Positions 27,489 to 35,816 of a stretch of 64,000 nucleotides of DNA are shown piece after piece. Within the stretch, counting starts at the first letter, position 1; every line of letters starts with the position of its first letter. The position numbers were made by a program, and so were the translations under genes. The notes beneath the pieces were generated by a model. The model saw nothing but the letters and a program-made list of their open reading frames with translations, made no database searches and was not told the DNA's origin. This DNA is from Marinobacter algicola DG893 (lineage in GTDB: Bacteria > Pseudomonadota > Gammaproteobacteria > Pseudomonadales > Oleiphilaceae): NCBI RefSeq assembly GCF_000170835.1, contig NZ_ABCP01000002.1, positions 186,001-250,000 on the forward strand. Direction: 5' to 3'.

Positions 27489-27543
27489 AAAGCTTTAATA
27501 TGGATACCATACATGGCCCCTCACCACTCTTGGAGCAAACACT

Positions 27544-27768
27544 ATGCGCCTTCAGGATTTAATTGACGAGGCTAGCGCTCTCCCCGTCGACGAACGAGCG
27601 CTGGTTGTAGAATCACTGTTGAAAAGCCTAAACCCAATCGAAGCCGGTATCGACGAAAAATGGGCAGAGATTGCACAAATCCGCCTGGAGGAACTGGAGT
27701 CTGGCAGCCTAGAACCAGTGCCCGGCGATGACGTTTTCAGAAAGATTCGGAGCAGGCTGCAAAAATAA
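27544..27768 (+). CDS. Addiction-module antitoxin-type protein, orphan (CHP02574 family)
   Basis: A 74-residue protein with the family pattern of small antitoxins that pair with ParE/RelE toxins: LIDEASALPVDERALVVES at the N-terminus, an E-K-W-A-E-I-A-Q motif, and a tail ending in P-G-D-D-V-F-R-K-I. A ribosome site TTGGAG precedes it. Antitoxins of this group are normally followed at once by a toxin gene. Here only a 12-codon reading frame follows before the truncated rhuM gene, so the toxin has been lost. It is divergent from the Wadjet operon and shares its 55-bp promoter region. Confidence 0.8.
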   Translation: MRLQDLIDEASALPVDERALVVESLLKSLNPIEAGIDEKWAEIAQIRLEELESGSLEPVPGDDVFRKIRSRLQK

Positions 27769-27797
27769 TGGATTCCTCGGAAGTTACCGCCCCGTCC

Positions 27798-28420
27798 TCA
27801 GGGTGAGAGCGTTACCAGCCCTCTAACTTTACGCCGTTTTCTTTGAGGTAACCGCCTTCTCTCTCCAGTGAGCAGGCCCTCATCGTAACGTTGCAGAAGA
27901 AGAAAGGTCTGGGCATAGCGGCTGACGATATCCACCAGGCCCCGACCGCTGTCGGTGTCCAACGAAGGACTCTGGGCAGCCTTGCGAACCAGTGTTAAAG
28001 CCGCTTCCAGTTCCTGGGCGTTTTCTTCGAAGCGCTGGCGGTCCAGTGTCCAGCCCTGGGTTAGGTGCTCACGTAGAATACGGGTGGCCCATATTCTAAA
28101 CTGGGTTGCGCGGGCAGAATTGATTCGATAACCCACGGAAATCACTGCATCCAGACTGCAATGCTTTCGCTGACGTTTGACCTCCCGACCGCCCTCTGGT
28201 TCAACTTGTAAGAAATCCTTACAACTTGCGGCCTCCACCAGCTCACCTTCCGCATAGATGTTCTTCAGGTGCATTGTGATGTTCTGGGACTTTACGCAAA
28301 ACAACATACCCATTCGTACTTGAGTTAACCACAGGGTTTCCTGGCCGGCATCCAGGCGCACTTAGACCGCGTGAGCGGCATCTTCATAGATAACAATGGG
28401 GCTGCTGTTTTTTCACTCAT
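27798..28420 (-). pseudogene. rhuM-family gene, frameshifted, with internal stop and truncated
   Basis: Two frames must be joined to read it. The N-terminus starts at the ATG 28420 with M-S-E-K, then the frame breaks at a run of six A (28408-28413 on the + strand T-run). Beyond the break another frame reads S-P-I-V-I-Y-E-D-A-A-H-A-V, then a TAA stop at 28362-28364, then VRLDAGQETLWLTQVRMGML. The body has SVGYRINSARATQFRIWATR, the RhuM signature. After YAQTFLLLQRYDEGLL the expected Fic-like C-terminal half is missing. There are therefore at least two disabling lesions plus truncation. A shorter frame from a GTG at 28361 stays open, but it lacks the N-terminus. Confidence 0.8.
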
Positions 28421-28479
28421 GCTATTTCTCCATCCTTGAGGGGCTACAATTGAATTCCACTGCTGGGACGTTGGCGCAA

Positions 28480-28530
28480 GGCCATGCCGCAATAAACTGA
28501 ACAACGATTCTAAGGTCGTGAAGACGTTAA
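28480..28530 (-). pseudogene. Relic of an S24-peptidase/helicase gene 3' end
   Basis: Read on the minus strand, a short frame gives LHDLRIVVQFIAA. This matches LHDLRVVGEFIAVLA, the last residues of the protein encoded at 33423-35807. At the DNA level the stretch from about 28489 to 28526 aligns closely with 33433-33470, with a 1-nt deletion just beyond. It is therefore a leftover 3' end of a related gene. The rhuM pseudogene starts about 60 bp further along, so the arrangement may be an old copy of such a locus. Confidence 0.7.
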
Positions 28531-28588
28531 TGGTAGCAGCAGGCAATAAGGCACGTTGAGTGAGTAGAAACCTGATGCGGATATTGTG

Positions 28589-29407
28589 ATGACGAAACTA
28601 GCACTGATAACCGGCGCCAGCGCCGGCATTGGCTTAGAAGTCTGCGCCCTCTTTGCCCGGAAAGGCTATAGGGTGATCGCCCTGTCCCGACAGCCGAGTG
28701 GCGTTGGGTCCGCTGTTCTGGAGCTGGCACTGGATCTTGAATCCTTTGAGCAGATCGAAGGCCTTGCCGGCACGCTGGAGCCAGAAATTGCGGCAGCCGA
28801 GCGGGTTATTTTGGTCAACAACTCCGGTTACGGGCAATTCGGCGCGCTTCGCGACCTGTCCGAAGCCATGTGGCAAAAGCAATTCAGCACCCACGTATTC
28901 GGCCCCATCAAGCTCGCTGCTGTCTGCCTGAGGCTCTGCGAGCAACATGGAGTACCCTTACGGGTCATCGCGGTGAGCTCCGTCTTATCCATCGCGCCCC
29001 AGAAAATGAAAGGCGCTTATTGTGCCGCGAAGTCCGCGATGAACGCAGCCCACGACAACTTTTGGTTTGATGAACAGAGCAGTAAAAGCCTGGAAAGCGT
29101 ATCGATGGTGCTTCCGGGCCCCGTGGCGACCCGATTCAGAGAACATGCCCTGGCCGCGTTGCAGCCCGTGATCAGCCGGGCGAGCACGGCGCACCGGGAA
29201 AAGTACGAGGAAATGGAAGCAGCACTCGCGCCAGGAGCCAGAATGAAGCCATTTACCGCCAGTGCGTTGGACGTCGCCAATAAGATTGTCAGGGCTGCAG
29301 AAGCGGCGCGTCCCAAGCCTCGGTATCTGGTTACACCGCAGACTTATATTGCTGCGTTTGTCACCCGGGTTATGCCCCTCTCGGTTCAGCGGAGAATATT
29401 GAGGTAG
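28589..29407 (+). CDS. Short-chain dehydrogenase/reductase (SDR), DltE/YdfG-like
   Basis: A 272-residue SDR with NAD(P) motif LITGASAGIGLEVCALFARK, the NNSGYGQFG loop and the active site IAVSSVLSIAPQKMKGAYCAAKSAM, so Ser, Tyr and Lys are all present. A GTG one codon upstream is an alternative start. A putative ribosome site GCGGA is weak. The gene stands alone on the plus strand between the rhuM/S24 relics and the convergent helicase gene, 26 bp away. Nothing links it to defence; it may be a bystander that came with the island or the last piece of the host backbone. Confidence 0.8.
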   Translation: MTKLALITGASAGIGLEVCALFARKGYRVIALSRQPSGVGSAVLELALDLESFEQIEGLAGTLEPEIAAAERVILVNNSGYGQFGALRDLSEAMWQKQFSTHVFGPIKLAAVCLRLCEQHGVPLRVIAVSSVLSIAPQKMKGAYCAAKSAMNAAHDNFWFDEQSSKSLESVSMVLPGPVATRFREHALAALQPVISRASTAHREKYEEMEAALAPGARMKPFTASALDVANKIVRAAEAARPKPRYLVTPQTYIAAFVTRVMPLSVQRRILR

Positions 29408-29433
29408 AGGCCTCAGGTTATCGTCATGGTGCT

Positions 29434-32400
29434 TTAACCCGTCGAACTAAGCCGAAATGTCACGCTCATAGGGCTGCTGCCCTCATGGCTCTGATACTCA
29501 ACAGGGCCAAAATAAATGAAGGGCGCTGCTTTACCATTGCGCAGCTTATTTTCACGGACAAAAAGGTGCACTGAGAGTCCAAGCTTTTTGTGGTCGATCA
29601 GTTCCCTTCCGCGCTTGCTTTGAGGCGTGGTTGAGTTCTGACTCTGCCAATGGAAAGTGCTCTCATCAATCCAGTGATCAACGTAGCGGTGCTGAGCACC
29701 TTTACCCTGTTTGTTCAGCGTCACAAGCAAAATGTGAGCATTAGCGTCTTTTAGAAATATATGCCCACTTTGCCAATTGCCAGGATTAAAAGTTGCTCCG
29801 AATAACTCCGGAATTTCCTCTCTCGGAATGTCCTGTCCGACAGCCATTTCCAACGGATCTATAATCTCGCAAAAGCGCGCGAACGTTCGAAACTGTTCAA
29901 TCAGCTCAGGAGTGACAGTAATATCTTCATACTCAGGGTTAGCAGCTTCAAGGAGATATTCACCGACCGGGGATTTGCGCACTGTCCGCAGAAGATACTG
30001 GGTGTCACCTGTCTCATCGAGCCGTTCAATAGCTAGCGTCTTGTTGGTAATTGATCCGGCTTGATTAGGATTCATTTGCTCAAGTAAAAGATAATCCCCA
30101 TCTTGGATCGGCTGCTTGCCACCATTCATAGAGTTACCGGATGCTCTAGCGATAAAATGGCGATTTGGCTCTATTCGTCCCTGGCCCTCTCTGATAGACC
30201 TGTACTCTGGCTCCTCGGCCTGACTACTTCTGAAGTGGCCACATGCGATCTTCAACGATGGAAAGTAAGGCAACTCCGTTCCAGAAGGAGTAATCGGGAC
30301 AACATTTTCAGAGGACGACTGCTCGTGTTTGGTTGACTGCCGCGCTTCATAGGAGGCCAGGCGATAATCGATTAACTCCTGCACCATCTCCTCGAAAGGC
30401 GGAATATGATCACCTTCCAGCACAATAACTGGCTTAAATTGATCGTCCTCAATCTCAAAAACTGCTGGAGACTTGTTGGTCCAATGATCAACAGGATTCT
30501 TCTTCCAGTACTGCTGCCATTGCGCCGAGGAGCCATCAACGTTTTTTACTGAATCGGCAATCTCTTGATACAGCCTCGGCCTGCGCTTTAATGTCTGCCA
30601 TGAGGCTTGGGCAAGTTTCGAGAGCAGTGGTGGATTCCGCCACCCACCTAACTGCTGAAACGCGTCTAGCAATATCATTTTGAATGATTTGCTCATAGCC
30701 GTTGTTTCAACTTCCAGCAAAAACGATTCATAGTTGGTTAAAAGTTCGGTCTCAATATCAGTGAGGTCATCCATATCGCGCACTAACCCAAACCAGCTTC
30801 CGTGTAGTTTTCGGGTTTTAGCGATACTGGCACCGAAGTGATAGTACTCGGTGAGTGTTGGGCGACGACCAAACGTATCTTTCAATGCCTGATAGTCTTT
30901 TTCAGCGCCCTGATGATCAAGACCTTTAAGGAAGTCGATCACCTCCAGATCGTAATTGATAAAGCATCCGTCTGGCAGGTCCAGCTGGTTCTTTTCAGCT
31001 TTACGGGCAAACTCCGCTAACTGTCGGTGATTCATCGCCTGGCCAATAAGCGCCTGAGGTTTGTGCAGGAAACTTCGGTGGTTACCAACAAAATCCAGAA
31101 TCACAAGCTTGTCTTTGCCAGTGGCCGAGCTTTTCCGCAAGCCCCGACCGATCTGCTGGAGGAAAAGGATCTTGGATTCCGTTGGGCGCAAGAGCAGCAC
31201 CGTATCAATAGCGGGCAGATCGACACCCTCGTTGAACAGGTCAACGGAAAAAATCACATCGAGCTGACCGTTCTCCAACTTCTCCAAGGCCTCGCCACGG
31301 GACATCTCTGATTCACCGTGGACGGCTGCAGACCTTACGCCCTTTCTAGAAAATTGGTCTGCCATGAAATCGGCATGAACCCGCGAAACACAAAACGCCA
31401 AAGTCCGGCTTTGCTTCTGCTCGCCCCATACCCTGTGTACCTGTTTGGCACGTCCGTATGTAGCCAGTTTATTCGCGAGCAGATTGGGATCGAACTTTCC
31501 GTTACGCCAGGGGATCTCGGTGTAATCGACAGTCTCGTCGTAGATACCGTAGTAGTGAAACGGCACCAGGAATCGTCTCTTAACACCCTCGAACAACGGA
31601 TACTCAAATACCAGGTTGTCATCGCATAACGACAAAATATCGGAGCGGTCCGTGCGATCTGGCGTCGCCGTTAGTCCCAGCAGAAACTGGGGTGCGAAAT
31701 AATTCAGAAGTCGATGATAGACAGGCGCGGCGGCATGGTGGAATTCATCGACAACGATGTAATCGAAATGGCGTGGGTCGAATCGTTCCAGATGGGTTTC
31801 TTTGCCGAGCGTCTGTACCGAAGCACAAAGGATATCCACTGTCCGATCACGCTGCTTTCCCATGTAAAAGCCAACGCGGCTATTCGGCTTGATCCGCAAG
31901 TAGGTTTCGGCCGCCTGATAAAGAATTTCTTCGCGGTGGGCGACAAAAAGAATCCGGCGCGCACCCATTTGAGCGGCATCAAACGCAGATAGCCAGGTTT
32001 TACCTAACCCCGTTGCTAACACGACCAAACCTCTTCGGTAGCCTTCCATGCGTGTTAGGTCCAGTGCCTCTAGCGCTTCTTGTTGCACGTCATTGGGTGT
32101 CGGAACTTCCTGTTTCTCATCACTGCCCGGTTCCAGTGACTGTTCTGGCGGCTTTCTCCGTTTCTCGTACTCATCGATCCAGTTATCAGTGAGCGGTACC
32201 ACATTTGGGTGCTGAAACAGCTCATCAAACCTGCTGGCAGCTTCCAAATACCCTGAGTCGGGCGGAAAATCCACCTGATAGTTCCACTCCAACCCGTCCT
32301 GAAGCGCTTGTCGACTGATATTGCTGGAACCTATGAACGCCCTGCCCCACATTTGCTGACTCTCAAGATGGCCAGCGAACAGGTAGGCTTTCAAATGAAA

Positions 32401-33282
32401 ACTACTCCCTTTGCTCTGATAAACACGCACCTGAGCGCCATGGTCATGCAACAGAACAAGCTTCCGAAGAGCCTCCGTGTCGGTAATGTCCAAATAATCA
32501 CTGGTAAGAATGCGGATGCGAGTCGGATCAGGAGTTCGTTGCAGCGCGCTCACCAAGTCCGGGAACAAGAGATTTAAACCGGTGGTTTTAACAAACGCTA
32601 CCGCCATATCTACTCGATCAGCAGCTTTAATTGCCTGGCAAAGCTTGGGTAGGAAATGATGTTCTTTTCCGCCCGTCGTCAGCTTTTTGTGGGAAGCCGG
32701 CGCCTTGGTCAGAAGAATGTTCAACCACTGCTCATCCCTATCAGGACGCTGATCATCAGTGCGCCACATCTGGCAAGCGTCAAATTCTGTCAGGCCCTGG
32801 ATCCACTGCTCTGCAATAGACTCGTCAGCATCAGTAAAGCGTCGGCCATTGTGTTGGCGCTCTCCCTTCCCAACCTTGAAACTCATGTAGAAGACGCCAT
32901 CCGGTTTCAGGGCATTCCACAACCGGCCAATGACTTCTGGCACATCGCCAAGAGGCAAATGCAGAAGGCTTGCACAGGCCCATATACCATCGTAAGTATT
33001 GGATTCATGGATATCCGAAAAATAGCGATGCCGAACCGATAAACCGGTTTTTTCGCTGGCTAGAGAAGCAATGGCGCCTGAACCATCAAAAGCAGAAACA
33101 CGGTATCCCTTTCGACTGAAAATCAACGCGTCCCGGCCCGAGCCACAGCCCGCATCTAGAATGTGTCCACCTTCGAGAACTAGCGGCAGGAACACCTCGT
33201 ATAGCTCTTCCATGCTGACTTCAAACGTTGACTCGACAAACTCATCGGCATGGCTGTCGTAATAGCTCAGCGTATCCTGCAT
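29434..33282 (-). CDS. Multidomain methyltransferase + PLD nuclease + SF2 helicase + S24 + DUF3427 protein
   Basis: A single 1282-residue protein. Residues 1-195 form a class I SAM-methyltransferase (motif I ILDAGCGSGR at 41-50). Residues 205-370 form a phospholipase-D-like nuclease with one HxK (H296, K298) and GSSNIS at 318-323. Residues 395-750 form an SF2 helicase (Walker A ATGLGKT 423-429, DEFHH 512-516, TAT 538-540, QQIGRGLRKS 709-718). Residues 1005-1120 form a LexA/S24-like domain with S1051 in GNSMNGG. Residues 1165-1280 match the DUF3427 tail. In the S24 domain the Lys position reads Leu in QYLLRTV, so autoproteolysis is doubtful. It is the third gene of a MazG - SLFN-like helicase - helicase run. 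DUF3427/PLD helicases are known from defence islands; the methyltransferase and S24 fusion is unusual. Confidence 0.85.
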   Translation of the reverse strand: MQDTLSYYDSHADEFVESTFEVSMEELYEVFLPLVLEGGHILDAGCGSGRDALIFSRKGYRVSAFDGSGAIASLASEKTGLSVRHRYFSDIHESNTYDGIWACASLLHLPLGDVPEVIGRLWNALKPDGVFYMSFKVGKGERQHNGRRFTDADESIAEQWIQGLTEFDACQMWRTDDQRPDRDEQWLNILLTKAPASHKKLTTGGKEHHFLPKLCQAIKAADRVDMAVAFVKTTGLNLLFPDLVSALQRTPDPTRIRILTSDYLDITDTEALRKLVLLHDHGAQVRVYQSKGSSFHLKAYLFAGHLESQQMWGRAFIGSSNISRQALQDGLEWNYQVDFPPDSGYLEAASRFDELFQHPNVVPLTDNWIDEYEKRRKPPEQSLEPGSDEKQEVPTPNDVQQEALEALDLTRMEGYRRGLVVLATGLGKTWLSAFDAAQMGARRILFVAHREEILYQAAETYLRIKPNSRVGFYMGKQRDRTVDILCASVQTLGKETHLERFDPRHFDYIVVDEFHHAAAPVYHRLLNYFAPQFLLGLTATPDRTDRSDILSLCDDNLVFEYPLFEGVKRRFLVPFHYYGIYDETVDYTEIPWRNGKFDPNLLANKLATYGRAKQVHRVWGEQKQSRTLAFCVSRVHADFMADQFSRKGVRSAAVHGESEMSRGEALEKLENGQLDVIFSVDLFNEGVDLPAIDTVLLLRPTESKILFLQQIGRGLRKSSATGKDKLVILDFVGNHRSFLHKPQALIGQAMNHRQLAEFARKAEKNQLDLPDGCFINYDLEVIDFLKGLDHQGAEKDYQALKDTFGRRPTLTEYYHFGASIAKTRKLHGSWFGLVRDMDDLTDIETELLTNYESFLLEVETTAMSKSFKMILLDAFQQLGGWRNPPLLSKLAQASWQTLKRRPRLYQEIADSVKNVDGSSAQWQQYWKKNPVDHWTNKSPAVFEIEDDQFKPVIVLEGDHIPPFEEMVQELIDYRLASYEARQSTKHEQSSSENVVPITPSGTELPYFPSLKIACGHFRSSQAEEPEYRSIREGQGRIEPNRHFIARASGNSMNGGKQPIQDGDYLLLEQMNPNQAGSITNKTLAIERLDETGDTQYLLRTVRKSPVGEYLLEAANPEYEDITVTPELIEQFRTFARFCEIIDPLEMAVGQDIPREEIPELFGATFNPGNWQSGHIFLKDANAHILLVTLNKQGKGAQHRYVDHWIDESTFHWQSQNSTTPQSKRGRELIDHKKLGLSVHLFVRENKLRNGKAAPFIYFGPVEYQSHEGSSPMSVTFRLSSTG

Positions 33283-33376
33283 TAGGTAGTTCCCTTGCGA
33301 CTAATTAGCCTGGAGTCGATCTGGACCAGGCTACCAGGTGGATAAGTCGTCGCCAACAAACTCCTCGGATCTACTT

Positions 33377-33392
33377 CTGAACTTCATTTCAG
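33377..33392. promoter_or_regulatory. CTG-N10-CAG inverted repeat upstream of the fusion-helicase gene
   Basis: CTGAACTTCATTTCAG lies in the 140-bp gap between two S24-bearing helicase genes, about 95 bp upstream of the start at 33282. It has the CTG-N10-CAG frame of LexA boxes and a 5-bp inverted repeat (CTGAA/TTCAG), but not the usual T/A next to CTG/CAG. I rank it as a weak candidate for SOS-type or self-made S24 control. Confidence 0.3.
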
Positions 33393-33422
33393 TGAGCAGG
33401 ACGGCTTTCAATTTAACTGGCC

Positions 33423-35807
33423 TCAGGCCAATACCGCAATAAACTCTCCAACGACTCTCAAGTCGTGAAGATCATCGTCCTCAATAACGATATCCCGATA
33501 ACCATGAGCGCTAGTGACGGGAGTCAAGATGACTTTTTCGTTAACGAGTTCATCGCCAGACATCGTTTTTTCACTGCGATACAGTTTGACGGTAAGGCAA
33601 CTGCCGTTGTCAGGGTCTTCAATAGCACGATGTTGCACTAAAACTATTTTGCCATTTCGCGTTCCTCCCGGATTGGCACTAAAGAGGCACCATGCGCCAT
33701 TAGGAATCCGTTTGTTCATGGACTCACCAACAACCTGAGCGACAAACTGGCCCGGTCTGGTGGCAAAATGTTCGGGTAATTTTACCCACTCAAAATCTTC
33801 ATCGGGAGATTGGAGTTCACTGAATTCGCCTGCTGCTGCCTGTAGGTCGTAGAGGGGCACGAAGCCTTCATAAGGCAGTGCTGATTCAAAATCAACTACT
33901 TCGTACGGGACTTGCAGAGCGGAAACATCATTCTTCTGTTCCGTTATCTGGGTCTCTACAAAGCTACGGAAATGTTGTCTGGTTTCCGCATCGGCAGAGT
34001 AGATGTAGCACCCTTTCATGCCCCGCGTCATAAGGGTCCGGTAGGTGTTCTTGATGATCCTATCAGCATCTGCAAGGGCACTCTCCCGATCCTCTTTCAG
34101 CCTCTTCTTGTAACCGCGTACGGACCGATCGGATTTTGAGCGCGCGCTAGCGTTTGTGACCGCAATCCCGTCCCGGATTACAAAATCATCTCCGATAATC
34201 ACGCCTACGTAGTCGAGCTCTAGCCCCTGGCAGGTATGAATACAGCCAATCTCACTTATCGAATCCTCAGCGATCAGCCATTTTGGGCCGTGCTTGTCCA
34301 GATTCCATCTTGCTCTGAAATCATGCTCAGGGAGCTCAATATCGAACTTTGCTGGATCCTTCCTGCTAGTCCAATCCCAGCAATACCCAGCCACCAACCG
34401 CGCCTTGTTGGCCCGGCGACTTTTCTCTTCAATAACATTCCGCAGCTCGTTCGGGTCGTCATAGACCCGAAAATCATAGTCGACGCCATCCAGCGTTGTA
34501 TTAGCTGTTTCCCGAATTTGCAGGACATGATCAATCCACGCCAGATAGCCATCAGAACCGTTGCAACGGAATTGTGAGCTCAGCTCCAGAACAGTCACTT
34601 CTGAACCTGCTTGCCTCGCAAAATGCCGGATCTCATCCACCGTGCCGATATCTGAGAATGTGACACGCTGGTCTTCATCAATAAAAAAGACTGAGGTTCG
34701 GGCGCTATTGATCAGCTCTTTTATCTGGTTCTCCCCGAGATTCCCATATAGGCCAGACTTCTCGTTTAGCCTGTGGGCCTCGTCAACGACCAGCAAATCA
34801 AAAAAGTTTGTCTCAGTATCGGTATAACCACCAGAACCACGAAACAGGTTATCGATGTGGGTTTTGCGCATGGTTCCTGTCAGACGGGCTTTGAAAACTT
34901 CCCGCGGCGCGGAATTCTTACTGACAAACTGGGTCAGCATCTCCCTATTGGTTGCTTCAACAATAAGGTTGATTGCAACAACGGATTTCCCCGTCCCTGG
35001 TCCACCCTTGACGATGAAAGTCTGCTTTCGATTTTCGCGCCCTTTTTCCGCTAGCTCCAGCGCGGTCTCGTAAACTAGCTTCTGCTCATCGAGCAGAATG
35101 AACTCCCTGTTGCCCCGAAGCATCGAGGCGAGGCTGTCAGCTAGTCCTTTTGACGGCTTGATCACACCATGTTCAATTCGATACATGATGTTGTCGCTAT
35201 CGCCATATCGAATATTCTGCCTGAGGAAATCCGACAATTTCTTAGCATCGCTTGAAATAAATACCGGCGCCCTATCGGTATGCTCATGATAACGGGAGTC
35301 GTTAATCGCAACTCCACTGTCCATATTATGCAGATAAGCGCAGGGCTGAAGACTGATATGTTCTTCTCGGACCGTTTCGTTATAGTCCTCAATTAGGGCT
35401 GAGTAAGACCAGGCCTGATAGGAAGGATGGTTAACTTCACGAATGGATCCATTTAGAAATGTTCGGACAATTGCGTCTTTGTCCGTAACCTCTGCCTCAG
35501 ACCATTGTTTCAGCTCAACGATGATTGCTGTGTCATTGCGCGACGCATCTTTGCCAGTCAGAATAAAGTCCACACGGCGACTGGTCAGTGGAATCGTATA
35601 CTCAATGGCTACACCTGCAGACGGTGGGATACCCTGATCCAGCAACGCGTTAAACATGTACTGAAGTGAATTCTTCCAAGAAGCAATTTCGGATTTTGGG
35701 GTTCTTCGTTTGAGCCTTCTCCAGACCTCTTCCTCGATAACCTTCTCGATCTGATTGAACTTCACATGTTCAACGAATTCCGCCTTCGAAGCCGAATAGA
35801 CGATCAC
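33423..35807 (-). CDS. PD-(D/E)xK nuclease + Schlafen-type (DUF2075) helicase + LexA-like S24 protein
   Basis: A 794-residue protein. The N-terminal 1-200 has a restriction-type nuclease core: D80, then E98 and K100 in VDFILTG and IIVELKQW. Residues 230-650 are a DUF2075/Schlafen group 3 helicase: Walker A GGPGTGKS 268-275, DEAH 342-345 and SSQFRCNGSDGYL. Residues about 655-794 are an S24 LexA-like peptidase domain with S696 in GESMN and K741 in CLTVKLYR; both catalytic residues are present. It follows the MazG gene by 9 bp. Its last residues are duplicated as a relic at 28480-28530. The protein could cut and unwind foreign nucleic acid and release itself by S24 autocleavage; that is inference. 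Confidence 0.83.
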   Translation of the reverse strand: MIVYSASKAEFVEHVKFNQIEKVIEEEVWRRLKRRTPKSEIASWKNSLQYMFNALLDQGIPPSAGVAIEYTIPLTSRRVDFILTGKDASRNDTAIIVELKQWSEAEVTDKDAIVRTFLNGSIREVNHPSYQAWSYSALIEDYNETVREEHISLQPCAYLHNMDSGVAINDSRYHEHTDRAPVFISSDAKKLSDFLRQNIRYGDSDNIMYRIEHGVIKPSKGLADSLASMLRGNREFILLDEQKLVYETALELAEKGRENRKQTFIVKGGPGTGKSVVAINLIVEATNREMLTQFVSKNSAPREVFKARLTGTMRKTHIDNLFRGSGGYTDTETNFFDLLVVDEAHRLNEKSGLYGNLGENQIKELINSARTSVFFIDEDQRVTFSDIGTVDEIRHFARQAGSEVTVLELSSQFRCNGSDGYLAWIDHVLQIRETANTTLDGVDYDFRVYDDPNELRNVIEEKSRRANKARLVAGYCWDWTSRKDPAKFDIELPEHDFRARWNLDKHGPKWLIAEDSISEIGCIHTCQGLELDYVGVIIGDDFVIRDGIAVTNASARSKSDRSVRGYKKRLKEDRESALADADRIIKNTYRTLMTRGMKGCYIYSADAETRQHFRSFVETQITEQKNDVSALQVPYEVVDFESALPYEGFVPLYDLQAAAGEFSELQSPDEDFEWVKLPEHFATRPGQFVAQVVGESMNKRIPNGAWCLFSANPGGTRNGKIVLVQHRAIEDPDNGSCLTVKLYRSEKTMSGDELVNEKVILTPVTSAHGYRDIVIEDDDLHDLRVVGEFIAVLA

Positions 35808-35816
35808 AGATATCCC

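Noticed and set aside
28325..28546. A 73-codon minus-strand frame covering the rhuM start
   Set aside because: It is in a frame that matches neither the RhuM protein nor the S24 tail, and is explained by the frameshift in the rhuM pseudogene.
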